NCBI GenBank assembly: GCA_017455945.1
Contig: JAFTLM010000039.1
Span: 1 to 33,959, forward strand
Length of the DNA: 33,959 nt
Direction of reading: 5' to 3'
Source: Clostridia bacterium
GTDB lineage: Bacteria > Bacillota > Clostridia > Oscillospirales > CAG-272
Positions within the stretch are counted from its first letter, which is position 1; each line of letters starts with the position of its first letter. Both the position numbers and the translations under genes were made by a program. The notes below the pieces were generated by a model. That model was not told the DNA's origin. It did no database searches and saw nothing but the letters and a program-made list of their open reading frames with translations. Positions 18,301-26,504 of the stretch are shown here, piece by piece.

Positions 18301-21300
18301 CCTTGTAAACGAGCACAGAGAGAGATTCTCGGTTACGGGTTCAACGGCAGTTAATGCCGAAGTAATATTCGACGAACGAGGAGACAAAACTCTCGTTACC
18401 TTCCTCGTTGACGGTGAAGTAGCATATTACGATAACGGAGAGGGACTTGTTTCGGCAAGCAACCTCTACATCGGCGGTGACGTTGTTCACGCACTTAAGA
18501 ACGGTGCCGTTCAGAAGTTGAGATTCTATAACGTCGGTGTAGGAGAAGATGCAGCCTTTGCCGATAATTCTACGGCTCTTGTTCAGGCTGTAGATACAGT
18601 TCCCGAAGCAGATGAAATCACTTGGGCAGATGAGCTTCGCGTTGACTTCTCCGAATATGAATCAATAGACGAGCTTCTTGCCGCATATAACGGACAGATT
18701 GAGGTTACGGGTGCCGTTACACTTGAAAACGGTCTCCTTCATATTCCCTCGGGTGGTAGCGTTCGTTGGATTGACTACAACGGTACCTTCATAAGCTACG
18801 GTGCATATGAGATGAATGCGGTGAACGGTCAGTACGTTAACGGATATACTATTGAGTTTATCGGTAACGTAAACGTTCCCTCAAAGCGAGGACTTCTTCA
18901 GCTTGACCGTTGCACACTTGTAGACGGCGAGTTGGTTTCGACTCTTCCGAGTATTGATAACTTTATTTGGGTTAATAAAAACGATGCCGGTACCCCCACT
19001 TTCCATCTGACGGGCGGTACAAATCAGTATTATCCCCTCAATCCCGTAGGCTCAGATACATATAACAATATTTCCATAACTCTCCCGAATTCCCGCTCCG
19101 AGGGTAACGTTTTTGTTGACGGACATCTTCTCGGTAGAGGTGCAATGACTAACTTCAACAATGATGCTTACTCTTCGGGAAAAATAACCAAGATAATTAT
19201 AAGCGGTGAGGCAGAACTTAAAGAGCTTCGTATTCACTGCGACGTTGAAAGAGAGCTTGCCAAGGAATCCGGCAATATCTTTACGTTTGACGTTGATGAT
19301 TTGTGTCTCAAATATGATACCAACACTTTAAGATGGACAAATAACGGTATAATGGACGGAGGTCTTTTGCTCAAGAAGACCGTCTCGACCCAGGAAACCT
19401 ACACCGATGCCGAAACAGGCGAGAGCTTCAAGTATTTCAAGGTAGCTCCCACTACCGCACTCGGAGGTCAGGATTTTTCCGAGATTTGGCTTAACGGCTA
19501 TCTTGAGGATAAGATAACCGTATTTGAGTACGATTTCAGATTTAAGCCCGGTGAGGGCGTTACAACCGACGCTGAAATGGCTGCCCTCAGAAGAGCGGAT
19601 GACAACAGTACAACAGCAATTTGGGACTTTCTGTTTGACCTTAAACCGAACGCAAATTACGAATTTATGAATAAGTTTGTCCTTTGCGATGCAGAGGGTA
19701 TACCTTTTGTTGCTTCGGCTGAAAACTGGAATAAGCTTGCTATTATTTATGACGCGAACGCAGGTCTTGTAAGCTACGTGCTTGACGGTAAGGTTCCTTA
19801 TTATATGGACGGCGAAGAGCTTAAGCTTGCACAGAATATTCAGCTTCCCGCTTCCCGTAATTACAGAATGGATTCTGCCGAGACCAAGCTCAGAACACTT
19901 GGTATGTTTGCAGGTTCTACTCACAGAGTTGACCTTGCGAAGCTTAATATCTACACCGTTGACGGTACTGCCAACGCAGGCTACGTCGGTGCACAGATAG
20001 ATACTACCGACAATAATATCCGTCTCACCGCAGGAGTTGATATGCTCTACTACGGACGCGTCGGATTTGACGTTGTGGCGATAGACTCCGAAGGAATCCA
20101 TCCCGTAAAATCCTACGACAGACCTTGGGTTTATTCTTCTATCAAGGAAACCGTAGACGGTAAAGAGCAGAACGTATACCCCGAAAGCTACGGTTACAGA
20201 TATTTCTACACTGCAAACATTATGGACGTTACCGAGGATGAGGCTGTAAAGCTTATCGTAACTCCTTATACGAAGATTAACGGTGTTAAGTACAGCTCCT
20301 CTACCACAGTTCTTGACGTTGATTTCTCCACCGGAACGGTCGACACCTGGACACTTGAGAAGCGTACCAACGAGTTTAAGCCCGAGGGTGACAACGTAAA
20401 CGCAAACTTCAGTATAACCGATATCGTTAAATATACCAACGACGGTGCACTTGAATTTAACGGACTTGACGCTAAGTTCGGCTTTGCCGCAGAGCTTGAT
20501 GCCTGCGTCGCAAGCGTAAATATTACCAACGCGTTCGGCGAAGTTGCAGAGAATACCGTCCTTGATATTTACGTAGATAACGTATTGGTAGAAGAGGGTC
20601 TTGCAGTGCCTTTCGGACACCATACTATCGACCTCGGTCAGTATATCACCGACTTTACTTCGGGCGAAACTTACGAGTTCGTAATCGTTAAACGCAGTGG
20701 CGGTGACTTCGTATGTATCAATAATATGAGCGTATGCGGTACACTTGCAACTCCTCCTGCAATCGCAAAGCAACGCGTTGTTGAGGTGGTTGTGGAAGCT
20801 CCCGAATCGGGTGCCGGTTATGGTCACGTGCGTGTATACGTTCCCACGTCAGACGGAAAATACTACATTAGATATAACTTTAACTATCTAAATTACGGAC
20901 TTGACACAAGAACCACCGATTCCGATGCCTCTAATGATCCTACTTATTCAAGTGGCGGCGGTAACACACATTGGAACTGCCATATGTACAGAATCATTGC
21001 CGCAGACCTTTGTGAAAAGGCTGGAAATTCTTATACCAAGAAGTTTGGATTGCTTCAGACAGGTGAGATTTCGGTTGCTATGAAAGAAGCTCTTAACGGC
21101 ACAAACGCCACAGACTTCTCGGGCGGATTCCACGGTGATGAAAACTTCGTTTCACTTAAGTTCCTTATTGACGGCGAAGAGCTTGACACAACAAAGTCGG
21201 GAACCTATACGGGCATAACTGCCGTAGAGTTCCTCCAGGAGTCTATCATCGACAGATGTAACGAGCCCGATACTCCTATTCTTTATCACAACCAGCACTT

Positions 21301-21883
21301 CTTGGTTGATACGAACGGACTTCGCATAGACCGTCATCTTGAGGTTCTTGCAGATAACTTCTCGCCTCATCACTCCAACGGTTATACGATGATGGCGACA
21401 GTTTACCGTATAGGTGAAGAGACTACAAAATTGGATAAGTCTTTGGTTGATGATGCCGATGCGGTTGCAGCAGCTGCTGAGACCTTCAACATCAAGACGC
21501 TGAAGGTTCTCAACGCAAACGGAGAGCTTGCTGATGACACGTCTACGTTTGATATGAGAGAGGCGGCGTACGTCTACTGGAACGGTGGCGAAACATCCAC
21601 ACAGTGTGCGGCCGATTCTTCGGCGGTTAACCGCTATGCGGAAAACACAGGCGATAAGGGTGTATATGCGAGAGTCGGTTTCGTAATCGGCGACGCAAGT
21701 ATGCAGCCCAAGACAGTGCGTGTTGACGTAAGACTTTCCCACGGTGACAACAAGTGGTACGCAGCTGTAGGTTCTTACAACACCTCAAATAACGGTGATA
21801 TCGTTCCTAAGGGTGAAAAGTGGAATCTCAGCACATACTACTTTGTAGATTACAATTCCGCAAATATCCCAACAGCAGAATAA
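15392..21883 (+). CDS. Giant secreted multi-module protein with beta-sandwich-like repeats
   Basis: A 2163-aa exported protein. A signal peptide is clear: MNAKK, a hydrophobic core LLALLLTVVMLVSAL, and a likely cut after GVFA (residue ~26), then a Glu/Thr-rich linker. At least seven modules of about 120-330 residues follow, starting near residues 45, 320, 656, 896, 1077, 1292 and 1527. Several start with an F-D or D-F strand and end with LxIY or LxRN-type strands, like concanavalin-A/LamG-type sandwiches. Modules three and four are clearly related (VTYLVNGEVAY and VTFLVDGEVAY). Residues ~1651-1790 look like a jelly-roll, and the last ~360 residues are a different, Tyr/Asn-rich domain. No LPxTG, SLH or other anchor is seen at the C-terminus, so release or non-covalent retention is likely. 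A glycan-binding or adhesion role is inferred; no enzyme motif was recognised. Confidence 0.88.
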   Translation: MNAKKLLALLLTVVMLVSALPLGVFAAEETEPVTESTTETTAYESQDYYWKLDFNKATVSDTATTVFDAGKTDPAYNPYGFGLSGATNLTKAYVKKRAEGDNYVHVAYDIHQNSSWRGAQISVGKDGMSASVFNTISFEMDFRWQGYAYTTDEHTFTRGDIPLVQIRRYANNPYTFIMARERDNGDLNLYVNKMANANFITTIKKGAEKFTNIKVVYYDITQTYSIYIDGVLVAEGKTTSNDYRSDSYVTSTFEQYDMFNTSREQNPTSNPYITFQVMRLDYGTKNYVDGKCACGVTTKIIPPIQFDIDNLIVRNYDIKEGVTPYYENTFDATFSGLVDGAGGNAYTWHKLGSQYTTNDGTFCVSKGTYTGNTYVDVEPGGRFNLKDVYQFVQDGNYVIEFNARATSAGNNPLLRMHTGSDTQAWLTVDQDGYLYLSGIKTTAQITAHKDAEGNIINQDQWTKIALAVTVDKGGAAIGKISNYLDIKANDSLRYQLALFVDGDLVAVNGDVTRAEFLRSGSTGSNFKLLDDREVTKKAVTEEPAAATLATYTKLDYVRTINTDNKAYYYYDTATGDIYQLQYDADGVFVPGTVSEGVGTGSIWLDVTGTNHADVIGFFNNNDTSEKPGSNISGAVDNLKIYSGVIPLDYASTPSETTGVLAEVDFTKFTASTYSGRKGCVMGNYKGGDTGVALLGSWHSDKVTNNEGYSTYTMTANSETYFDIFTQNMGGKIFSVELTVRNLVPSANLCLFKLRRQESPTKSNYTSDLLYVTPDGDLYYTANSTNYFLCDKDGNRYNVGGETWMTPEAIVDETGTKALVTYLVNGEVAYSVPQGAATGTVPTMAALVEGVVSATVFGLRNAIDQRVRYVHTGGNSYFCTDIKNIKAEYTTLPEIVQQAQGYYEVEASEFGGGLYSAKIDLKNFDKGYDVKLLMPMRQVTVSTPTYSFETLYAEATTGYLFFKHDNGYKHYLVNEHRERFSVTGSTAVNAEVIFDERGDKTLVTFLVDGEVAYYDNGEGLVSASNLYIGGDVVHALKNGAVQKLRFYNVGVGEDAAFADNSTALVQAVDTVPEADEITWADELRVDFSEYESIDELLAAYNGQIEVTGAVTLENGLLHIPSGGSVRWIDYNGTFISYGAYEMNAVNGQYVNGYTIEFIGNVNVPSKRGLLQLDRCTLVDGELVSTLPSIDNFIWVNKNDAGTPTFHLTGGTNQYYPLNPVGSDTYNNISITLPNSRSEGNVFVDGHLLGRGAMTNFNNDAYSSGKITKIIISGEAELKELRIHCDVERELAKESGNIFTFDVDDLCLKYDTNTLRWTNNGIMDGGLLLKKTVSTQETYTDAETGESFKYFKVAPTTALGGQDFSEIWLNGYLEDKITVFEYDFRFKPGEGVTTDAEMAALRRADDNSTTAIWDFLFDLKPNANYEFMNKFVLCDAEGIPFVASAENWNKLAIIYDANAGLVSYVLDGKVPYYMDGEELKLAQNIQLPASRNYRMDSAETKLRTLGMFAGSTHRVDLAKLNIYTVDGTANAGYVGAQIDTTDNNIRLTAGVDMLYYGRVGFDVVAIDSEGIHPVKSYDRPWVYSSIKETVDGKEQNVYPESYGYRYFYTANIMDVTEDEAVKLIVTPYTKINGVKYSSSTTVLDVDFSTGTVDTWTLEKRTNEFKPEGDNVNANFSITDIVKYTNDGALEFNGLDAKFGFAAELDACVASVNITNAFGEVAENTVLDIYVDNVLVEEGLAVPFGHHTIDLGQYITDFTSGETYEFVIVKRSGGDFVCINNMSVCGTLATPPAIAKQRVVEVVVEAPESGAGYGHVRVYVPTSDGKYYIRYNFNYLNYGLDTRTTDSDASNDPTYSSGGGNTHWNCHMYRIIAADLCEKAGNSYTKKFGLLQTGEISVAMKEALNGTNATDFSGGFHGDENFVSLKFLIDGEELDTTKSGTYTGITAVEFLQESIIDRCNEPDTPILYHNQHFLVDTNGLRIDRHLEVLADNFSPHHSNGYTMMATVYRIGEETTKLDKSLVDDADAVAAAAETFNIKTLKVLNANGELADDTSTFDMREAAYVYWNGGETSTQCAADSSAVNRYAENTGDKGVYARVGFVIGDASMQPKTVRVDVRLSHGDNKWYAAVGSYNTSNNGDIVPKGEKWNLSTYYFVDYNSANIPTAE

Positions 21884-21888
21884 AATTT

Positions 21889-21919
21889 CAGGGGCTGATT
21901 TAATCAGCCCCTGTCTTTT
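21889..21919. terminator. Bidirectional terminator between secreted protein and Mur ligase genes
   Basis: A stem of 10-12 bp (core 21889-21898 with 21904-21913, sequence CAGGGGCTGA) followed by TCTTTTT on the plus strand. It lies between convergent genes. Confidence 0.88.
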
Positions 21920-23403
21920 TATATTTTTTGTTCTGCAAGCCGCCCGCAGGCTTCAAGCAATATTTTTTTCTCTGAAAATGGAAGCTTTTCGCCGCATATA
22001 AGCTGGTAATTTTCGTGTCCCTTTCCCGCAAAAAGGAATATATCTCCTTCTCTTGCCATCGAAACGGCGTATTCAATAGCCTTGGCTCTGTCCGGAATTT
22101 TGACGTAATTATCCTTGCCCGAGAATTGACTTTCGATGTCGGAAAGAATGTTGTCGGGGTCCTCAAAATCGGGGTTGTCCGACGTGAGAATAGAGAAGTC
22201 GGCAAGAGCCGCCGCCGTCCGCCCAAGCTCTGTACGGCGTCCTTTCGTGCGTCCTCCGACAGAGCCGAAAAGGCAGATAAGCCGTTTGGGTTCATAGGCT
22301 CTCAGCGTCTCAAGAGCGGAAGTCAGGCTCACCTCGTTGTGTGCGTAATCAATTATAAATGTAGCGTAGGGAAGTGCCTCCACGGTTTCAAAACGCCCCT
22401 TTATCTGTGCTTTTGAAATTGCCTCGCAAACAGCTTCAAGCCCAACTCCGCATTCGCGGCATACCGCAATGGCGGCAAGAGCGTTGTATACGCTGAATTT
22501 TCCGGGGAGAGGGAGCCTGGTACCGTACCTGTTGCCCTCGTTTGTAAATGTAAAGGATATTCCCAGCCCGTGGGGCTCTCTGTATTTTTCAAGCTCCGTT
22601 GCCCTGTAGTCGGATTCGCTGTATATGGAATATCCAAGCTTTTTTGCACCCTGTGCGGCTGTTGCCATTTCTTCGCCGTATCCGTCGTCGGTGTTGTATA
22701 TCATCAGCTTTGCCCCATAATCGGAGAAAAGTGCCTTTTTGCAATCCTTGTAGTGCTCAAACGTGGGGTGCTCGTTGCCTCCGATGTGGTCGGGTGAAAG
22801 ATTTGTGTATACGCAAGCGTCAAACTTAATACCCCAAACTCTGTCCATATAAAGTGCCTGGGATGATACCTCCATTGCAAGATATTTTACGCCCGCCAGC
22901 CTCATTTCACGCATAAACTGATGCAGGTCGTAGCTTTCCGGGGTGGTGTTTGAGGTTTCATAATGGAAATCTCCGAAGTCAACTCCGTTTGAACCGATGT
23001 AACCGCATTTAAGCCCACAAGCGTTCATAATGCTGTAAACCGTCAGTGCGGTAGTGGTCTTTCCCTTTGTTCCTGTAATTCCGATGACGTAAAGCTCGTC
23101 CGCGGGATAACCGAAAAATGCGGCGGACATAAGAGCCAAAGCTTTTCGTGAGTTTTGAGTTATAAATACAACCGTATCGTCGGGGAGGTCAAGAGAGTGC
23201 TCGGCAACAAAATATCTGCAACCTCTTTCATATGCCGAACTTGCAAACCTGTGCCCGTCGGCAATGGCACCTTTTATGCACACAAACAGAGCCCCCTCGT
23301 GGGTGCGGCGTGAGTCGTGGCAAAGCTCCTCTATATCAAAATCTCCGTCAAAAAATGACGACGGTGTGTATTCTATTGGCGATAAAAGCTCTTTTAACTT
23401 CAT
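21919..23403 (-). CDS. murE: MurE-type UDP-MurNAc-dipeptide ligase, atypical specificity motif
   Basis: An ATP-dependent Mur ligase that adds the third amino acid to UDP-MurNAc-L-Ala-D-Glu in peptidoglycan synthesis; cytoplasmic, 494 aa as usual. Seen: N-terminal UDP-binding domain (CHDSRRTHEGALFVCIKGA), P-loop ITGTKGKTTT at residues 109-118, NTTPESYDL, MEVSSQAL, the lysine region CKKALF, and the C-terminal GKGHEN near residue 462. The position that is DNPR in meso-diaminopimelate ligases reads DNPD (about residue 410), and the TNLSPDHIGGNEHPTF stretch differs from the common TNLTRDHLDYHG form. It may therefore add another diamino acid, or be a second paralogue. GGAGGA inside the upstream gene's end serves the ATG, only 2 bp after that gene's stop. 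The symbol denotes the family; the substrate is uncertain. Confidence 0.85.
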   Translation of the reverse strand: MKLKELLSPIEYTPSSFFDGDFDIEELCHDSRRTHEGALFVCIKGAIADGHRFASSAYERGCRYFVAEHSLDLPDDTVVFITQNSRKALALMSAAFFGYPADELYVIGITGTKGKTTTALTVYSIMNACGLKCGYIGSNGVDFGDFHYETSNTTPESYDLHQFMREMRLAGVKYLAMEVSSQALYMDRVWGIKFDACVYTNLSPDHIGGNEHPTFEHYKDCKKALFSDYGAKLMIYNTDDGYGEEMATAAQGAKKLGYSIYSESDYRATELEKYREPHGLGISFTFTNEGNRYGTRLPLPGKFSVYNALAAIAVCRECGVGLEAVCEAISKAQIKGRFETVEALPYATFIIDYAHNEVSLTSALETLRAYEPKRLICLFGSVGGRTKGRRTELGRTAAALADFSILTSDNPDFEDPDNILSDIESQFSGKDNYVKIPDRAKAIEYAVSMAREGDIFLFAGKGHENYQLICGEKLPFSEKKILLEACGRLAEQKI

Positions 23404-23405
23404 TT

Positions 23406-23747
23406 TCAGTTGTCCTCCGCCTTTTTTATCAGATAAAAATTTTCAAGAACGTCTCGGTTTCTGCCTATAAACTTTTCAAATTGCCCGGTGTATAAAAGAA
23501 CGCATTTTTTTGCTTCAAATGCGAGTGCGTGCCGTTTTAAAGTCTCCGTCAAAACACCGTCTGGGCACTCGGACGTTATGCAGCAAAAGCGGGCAAGCCC
23601 CAAAAACTTTGATACAAAATGAGACTTCGAAGTGTAAACAGTGGGAGTCGGTTTCTTTTTTAATTTGAACCGTATAAGGTAAGAAAAATGTTTTTTCGGA
23701 AGTCCCAACATTATGTATTCAAAATAAAATCTTTCTGTTTGGTACAT
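23406..23747 (-). CDS. Small conserved-looking protein coupled to Mur ligase
   Basis: A 113-aa protein that I do not recognise. It is basic, has no signal peptide or membrane helix, and contains several Cys and aromatic residues (for example ARFCCITSECPDG). Evidence that it is real: GGAG lies about 8 bp before its ATG, an extended -10 promoter sits about 35 bp upstream, and its last codons contain the ribosome binding site of the Mur ligase gene that starts 2 bp after its stop. This is a classic coupled two-gene operon. A cell-envelope role is possible only by association. Confidence 0.62.
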   Translation of the reverse strand: MYQTERFYFEYIMLGLPKKHFSYLIRFKLKKKPTPTVYTSKSHFVSKFLGLARFCCITSECPDGVLTETLKRHALAFEAKKCVLLYTGQFEKFIGRNRDVLENFYLIKKAEDN

Positions 23748-23781
23748 ACTATTCGCTCCATTCGGAAATGCTATCTATCAT

Positions 23782-23790
23782 ATTATAGCA
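23782..23790 (-). promoter_or_regulatory. Extended -10 promoter of the Mur ligase operon
   Basis: Reads TGCTATAAT on the minus strand, an extended -10 element, about 35 bp upstream of the 113-aa gene. There is no clear -35, which is acceptable for extended -10 promoters. A short inverted repeat (TAAAAAC-AGC-GTTTTTA, 23791-23807) lies in its spacer region and could be an operator. Confidence 0.5.
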
Positions 23791-23878
23791 TAAAAACAGC
23801 GTTTTTACAGCAAAAAATAAATAAATTTTTGATTTTTGGCGAAAAATAAGCCCCTTTAAATCAAAATGTACATTATTT

Positions 23879-23905
23879 GCAATAAAAAAGGCAATTATAT
23901 GCAAT
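23879..23905 (+). promoter_or_regulatory. Three phased GCAAT direct repeats, possible operator
   Basis: GCAAT occurs at 23879, 23891 and 23901, spaced 12 and 10 bp, roughly one DNA helical turn. It lies upstream of the TATAAT-like boxes at 23927-23932 and 23941-23946 that precede the catabolic operon. The position suits an activator such as an AraC protein; no good -35 is seen for either -10, consistent with activator dependence. Inferred, not shown. Confidence 0.35.
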
Positions 23906-23989
23906 TTCTTTGCTATTATGATGTTGTATAATAAAATCAGTATAATATATATCTATGCCCAAAGAAGGCGTAGAGGAAAAGAGGTAAAA

Positions 23990-24817
23990 ATGGCTAATAA
24001 AGTATGTGTAATCACAGGCGCAGGCGGCGTGCTTTGCTCTTCTTTCGCAAAAGAGATGGCTAAGAACGGCTATTCTGTAGCACTTCTCGACCTTAATCTT
24101 GATGCAGCTCAGGCAGTTGCTGATGAGATTGTTAAGGACGGCGGCGTTGCAAAGGCTTACAAGACAAACGTTCTTGACAAGGCGGTTGTTGAAGAGGTTC
24201 ACGAGGCAGTTCTTGCAGACCTCGGCAAGTGCACAGTTCTTATCAACGGTGCAGGCGGAAACAATCCCCGTGCAACTACCGACCACGAAATGTTCGAGGA
24301 AGGTGACGACACCCGTGAGGACATCAAGACATTCTTCAACCTTGATAAATCGGGATTTGAATTTGTTTTCAACCTTAACATTATGGGAACACTCCTTCCC
24401 ACCCAGGTTTTTGCAAAGGATATGATTGGCGAAGAGGGATGCTCTATTCTTAACATTTCTTCTATGAACGCTTTCACCCCCCTTACAAAGATTCCCGCAT
24501 ACAGTGCTGCTAAGGCAGGCGTTTCCAACTTCACACAGTGGCTTGCTGTTCACTTTGCTGAGACAGGCATCCGTGTAAACGCTATCGCTCCCGGTTTCTT
24601 CGTAACAGCACAGAATAAGGCTCTTCTCTTCAATGAGGATGGCACCCCCACACCCAGAACAGGTAAGATCCTTCGTTCTACTCCTATGAACAGATTCGGT
24701 GAGGCTGAAGAGCTTCTCGGCGCGCTTCGTTTCTTCGTAAATCCCAAGGAGTCGGGCTTTGTAACAGGTGTTGTTCTTCCCGTTGACGGCGGCTTCTCCG
24801 CATACTCGGGCGTATAA
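23990..24817 (+). CDS. SDR oxidoreductase, UxuB/fructuronate-reductase-like
   Basis: A 275-aa NAD(P)-dependent short-chain dehydrogenase. The ATG at 23990 (MANKVCVITG) has GAGG just upstream; an in-frame ATG at 23918 is too far upstream and its extension does not look like the family. The cofactor loop reads TGAGGVLCSS rather than TGxxxGxG, as I recall from SDR-type D-mannonate oxidoreductases. NGAGG takes the place of NNAG, ILNISS supplies the serine, and the catalytic YSAAK has Tyr171 and Lys175. The C-terminal GFVTGVVLPVDGGFSAYSGV is typical. The insert NNPRATTDHEMFEEGDD after NGAGG also points to the fructuronate/mannonate group. It leads an operon with two TIM-barrel isomerase-like proteins and another dehydrogenase. 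Substrate probably a sugar acid or keto-sugar; the exact reaction is uncertain, especially as no mannonate dehydratase is nearby. Confidence 0.85.
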   Translation: MANKVCVITGAGGVLCSSFAKEMAKNGYSVALLDLNLDAAQAVADEIVKDGGVAKAYKTNVLDKAVVEEVHEAVLADLGKCTVLINGAGGNNPRATTDHEMFEEGDDTREDIKTFFNLDKSGFEFVFNLNIMGTLLPTQVFAKDMIGEEGCSILNISSMNAFTPLTKIPAYSAAKAGVSNFTQWLAVHFAETGIRVNAIAPGFFVTAQNKALLFNEDGTPTPRTGKILRSTPMNRFGEAEELLGALRFFVNPKESGFVTGVVLPVDGGFSAYSGV

Positions 24818-24837
24818 TTTTAACGGAGGAAAAAACA

Positions 24838-25680
24838 ATGGCAGATATTAAGCTTTGCGCATTTGCCGACGAAGCAGGCGATAGCCTTGCGGAACAGATA
24901 AAGGCAATGCAGGAAAACGGTATCGGACTTCTTGAACTCCGTACCATTGATAAAAAGAACGTAACCAAGTTCACAAACGACGAGGTTAAGGAATACAAGA
25001 AGCAGCTTGACGATGCAGGCATTAAGGTATGGTCCATCGGTTCTCCTATCGGTAAGGTTCAGATCTCTGCTGATTTCAATATTGATCTTGATCTTTGTAA
25101 GAGAACTGTTGAGATCGCAGATATGTTCGGTGCAAAGAGCATCCGTATGTTCAGCTTCTACGGCACCAATGGCGAGGCACAGTACCGTGACACCGTTATG
25201 GAGCGTCTTGCAAAGTACGTTGAGACAACAAAGGGGACAGACGTAACTCTTTGCCACGAAAACGAAAAGGGCATCTACGGCGACATCGCCGCACGTTGCC
25301 TTGAGATACATCAGAACATTCCCGAGCTTAAGTGCGTTTTTGACCCTGCCAACTATGTTCAGTGCGGCCAGGATACACTTGAGGCATGGGCAATGCTTGA
25401 ACCCTACGTGTTTTACGGACACATCAAGGATTCTCTCGCTGACGGAAGCATAGTTCCTCCCGGCAAGGGCATCGGTCACATAGCAGAGTACCTTCCCAAG
25501 TTTGCGGCAAAGGGGTGCCAGGTTCTTACCCTTGAGCCTCACCTTAAGGTGTTCAGTGCTCTTAAGGACCTTGAAACTCCCGGCGACGAGAGTAAGGTTG
25601 GTCTTTACCACTTTGAAACCAAGCGCGATGCTTTCGATTGCGCTGTAAATTCACTTAAAGAAATTATAAAGGAGCTATAA
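24838..25680 (+). CDS. Sugar phosphate isomerase/epimerase-like TIM-barrel protein
   Basis: A 280-aa protein of the xylose-isomerase-like TIM-barrel (AP endonuclease 2) superfamily, which includes inosose dehydratase/isomerases, keto-sugar epimerases and related enzymes. Candidate metal ligands are Glu in CHENEKG (~140), Asp in FDPANY (~169), His in GHIKD (~195) and Glu in LEPHL (~232), the usual four-ligand set. It is cytoplasmic, with no signal peptide. GGAGG precedes the ATG, 20 bp after the SDR gene. Family and fold are clear; substrate and exact reaction are not. It is distinct from the next gene's product, so the pathway uses two different barrel enzymes. Confidence 0.87.
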   Translation: MADIKLCAFADEAGDSLAEQIKAMQENGIGLLELRTIDKKNVTKFTNDEVKEYKKQLDDAGIKVWSIGSPIGKVQISADFNIDLDLCKRTVEIADMFGAKSIRMFSFYGTNGEAQYRDTVMERLAKYVETTKGTDVTLCHENEKGIYGDIAARCLEIHQNIPELKCVFDPANYVQCGQDTLEAWAMLEPYVFYGHIKDSLADGSIVPPGKGIGHIAEYLPKFAAKGCQVLTLEPHLKVFSALKDLETPGDESKVGLYHFETKRDAFDCAVNSLKEIIKEL

Positions 25681-25684
25681 GAAT

Positions 25685-26476
25685 ATGATTATCGGTGCAC
25701 AGTTTTATACACTCAGAAATTTTTGCAAGACAACAGAAGGTCTTGACGAGTCTCTTAAGAAGGTAGCCGATATGGGTTATACCGCAGTTCAGCTTTCGGG
25801 CGTTTGCGAGTATGACGCAGAGTGGGTTGCTGAGAGATGCCGTGAGTACGGTCTTAAGATCGTTATCACTCACTTCAACTACGATAAGATTCTCAATGAA
25901 ACAGATGCTACTATCGAGTTCCACAAAAAGATGGATTGCCCCTATATCGGTCTCGGTATGGCAAAGGGCGGTATGATGGACGATAGCTTTGATAAGTTCA
26001 TCGCTGAGATTCCCGAGGTTGTAGAGAAGATCTCCGCTGCAGGTCTTAAGTTTATGTACCATAACCACAACCACGAGTTCGCGATCAACCCCAAGACAGG
26101 CAATCGCTTCATCGATGACCTTTGCGCAGCTTACCCCGCGGATAAGCTTGGTATCACAATGGATACGTATTGGGTTCAAGCAGGCGGTGCTGACCCCGCA
26201 CAGTGGATTATGAAGCTTAAGGGCAGAAATAACGTCGTTCACTTCAAAGATATGAATATGTACCTCTACCGCGATGCTGACGGTAAGGCACAGCGCCAGA
26301 ACCGCATCGCTACTATCGGTGAGGGTAATATGAACTATGATGCAATCATCGAGGCTTGCCTTAAGGCAGACGTTGAGTACGGCTTTGTTGAGCTTGACGA
26401 CTGCTACGGAGCAGATCCCTTCGAGTGCATGAAGAAGAGCTACGACTTCCTTACAAGCAGATACGGCTTGAAGTAA
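25685..26476 (+). CDS. Second xylose-isomerase-like TIM-barrel protein
   Basis: A 263-aa sugar isomerase/epimerase-superfamily enzyme. Metal-site motifs are well kept: YHNHNHEF (~125-132, Glu ligand), MDTYWVQAGG (~159, Asp), VHFKDM (~185, His) and ELDD (~236, Glu), plus GEGNMNY. The YHNHxxEF and DTYWVQ pattern is shared with barrel proteins that act on 3-keto sugars or release sugars from C-glycosides after oxidation by a Gfo/Idh partner, and also with inosose isomerases; I cannot choose between them. The ATG is 4 bp after the previous stop, with AAGGAG inside the end of that gene, so translation is coupled. Confidence 0.87.
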   Translation: MIIGAQFYTLRNFCKTTEGLDESLKKVADMGYTAVQLSGVCEYDAEWVAERCREYGLKIVITHFNYDKILNETDATIEFHKKMDCPYIGLGMAKGGMMDDSFDKFIAEIPEVVEKISAAGLKFMYHNHNHEFAINPKTGNRFIDDLCAAYPADKLGITMDTYWVQAGGADPAQWIMKLKGRNNVVHFKDMNMYLYRDADGKAQRQNRIATIGEGNMNYDAIIEACLKADVEYGFVELDDCYGADPFECMKKSYDFLTSRYGLK

Positions 26477-26504
26477 TAAATAATTTGAAAGGAATTTACA
26501 TAAA

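Noticed and set aside
19328..20827. 499-codon minus-strand open frame inside the giant secreted protein gene
   Set aside because: It is an antisense shadow of a gene with strongly biased codons; its translation is Cys/Val-rich with no domain logic and has no ribosome binding site of note.
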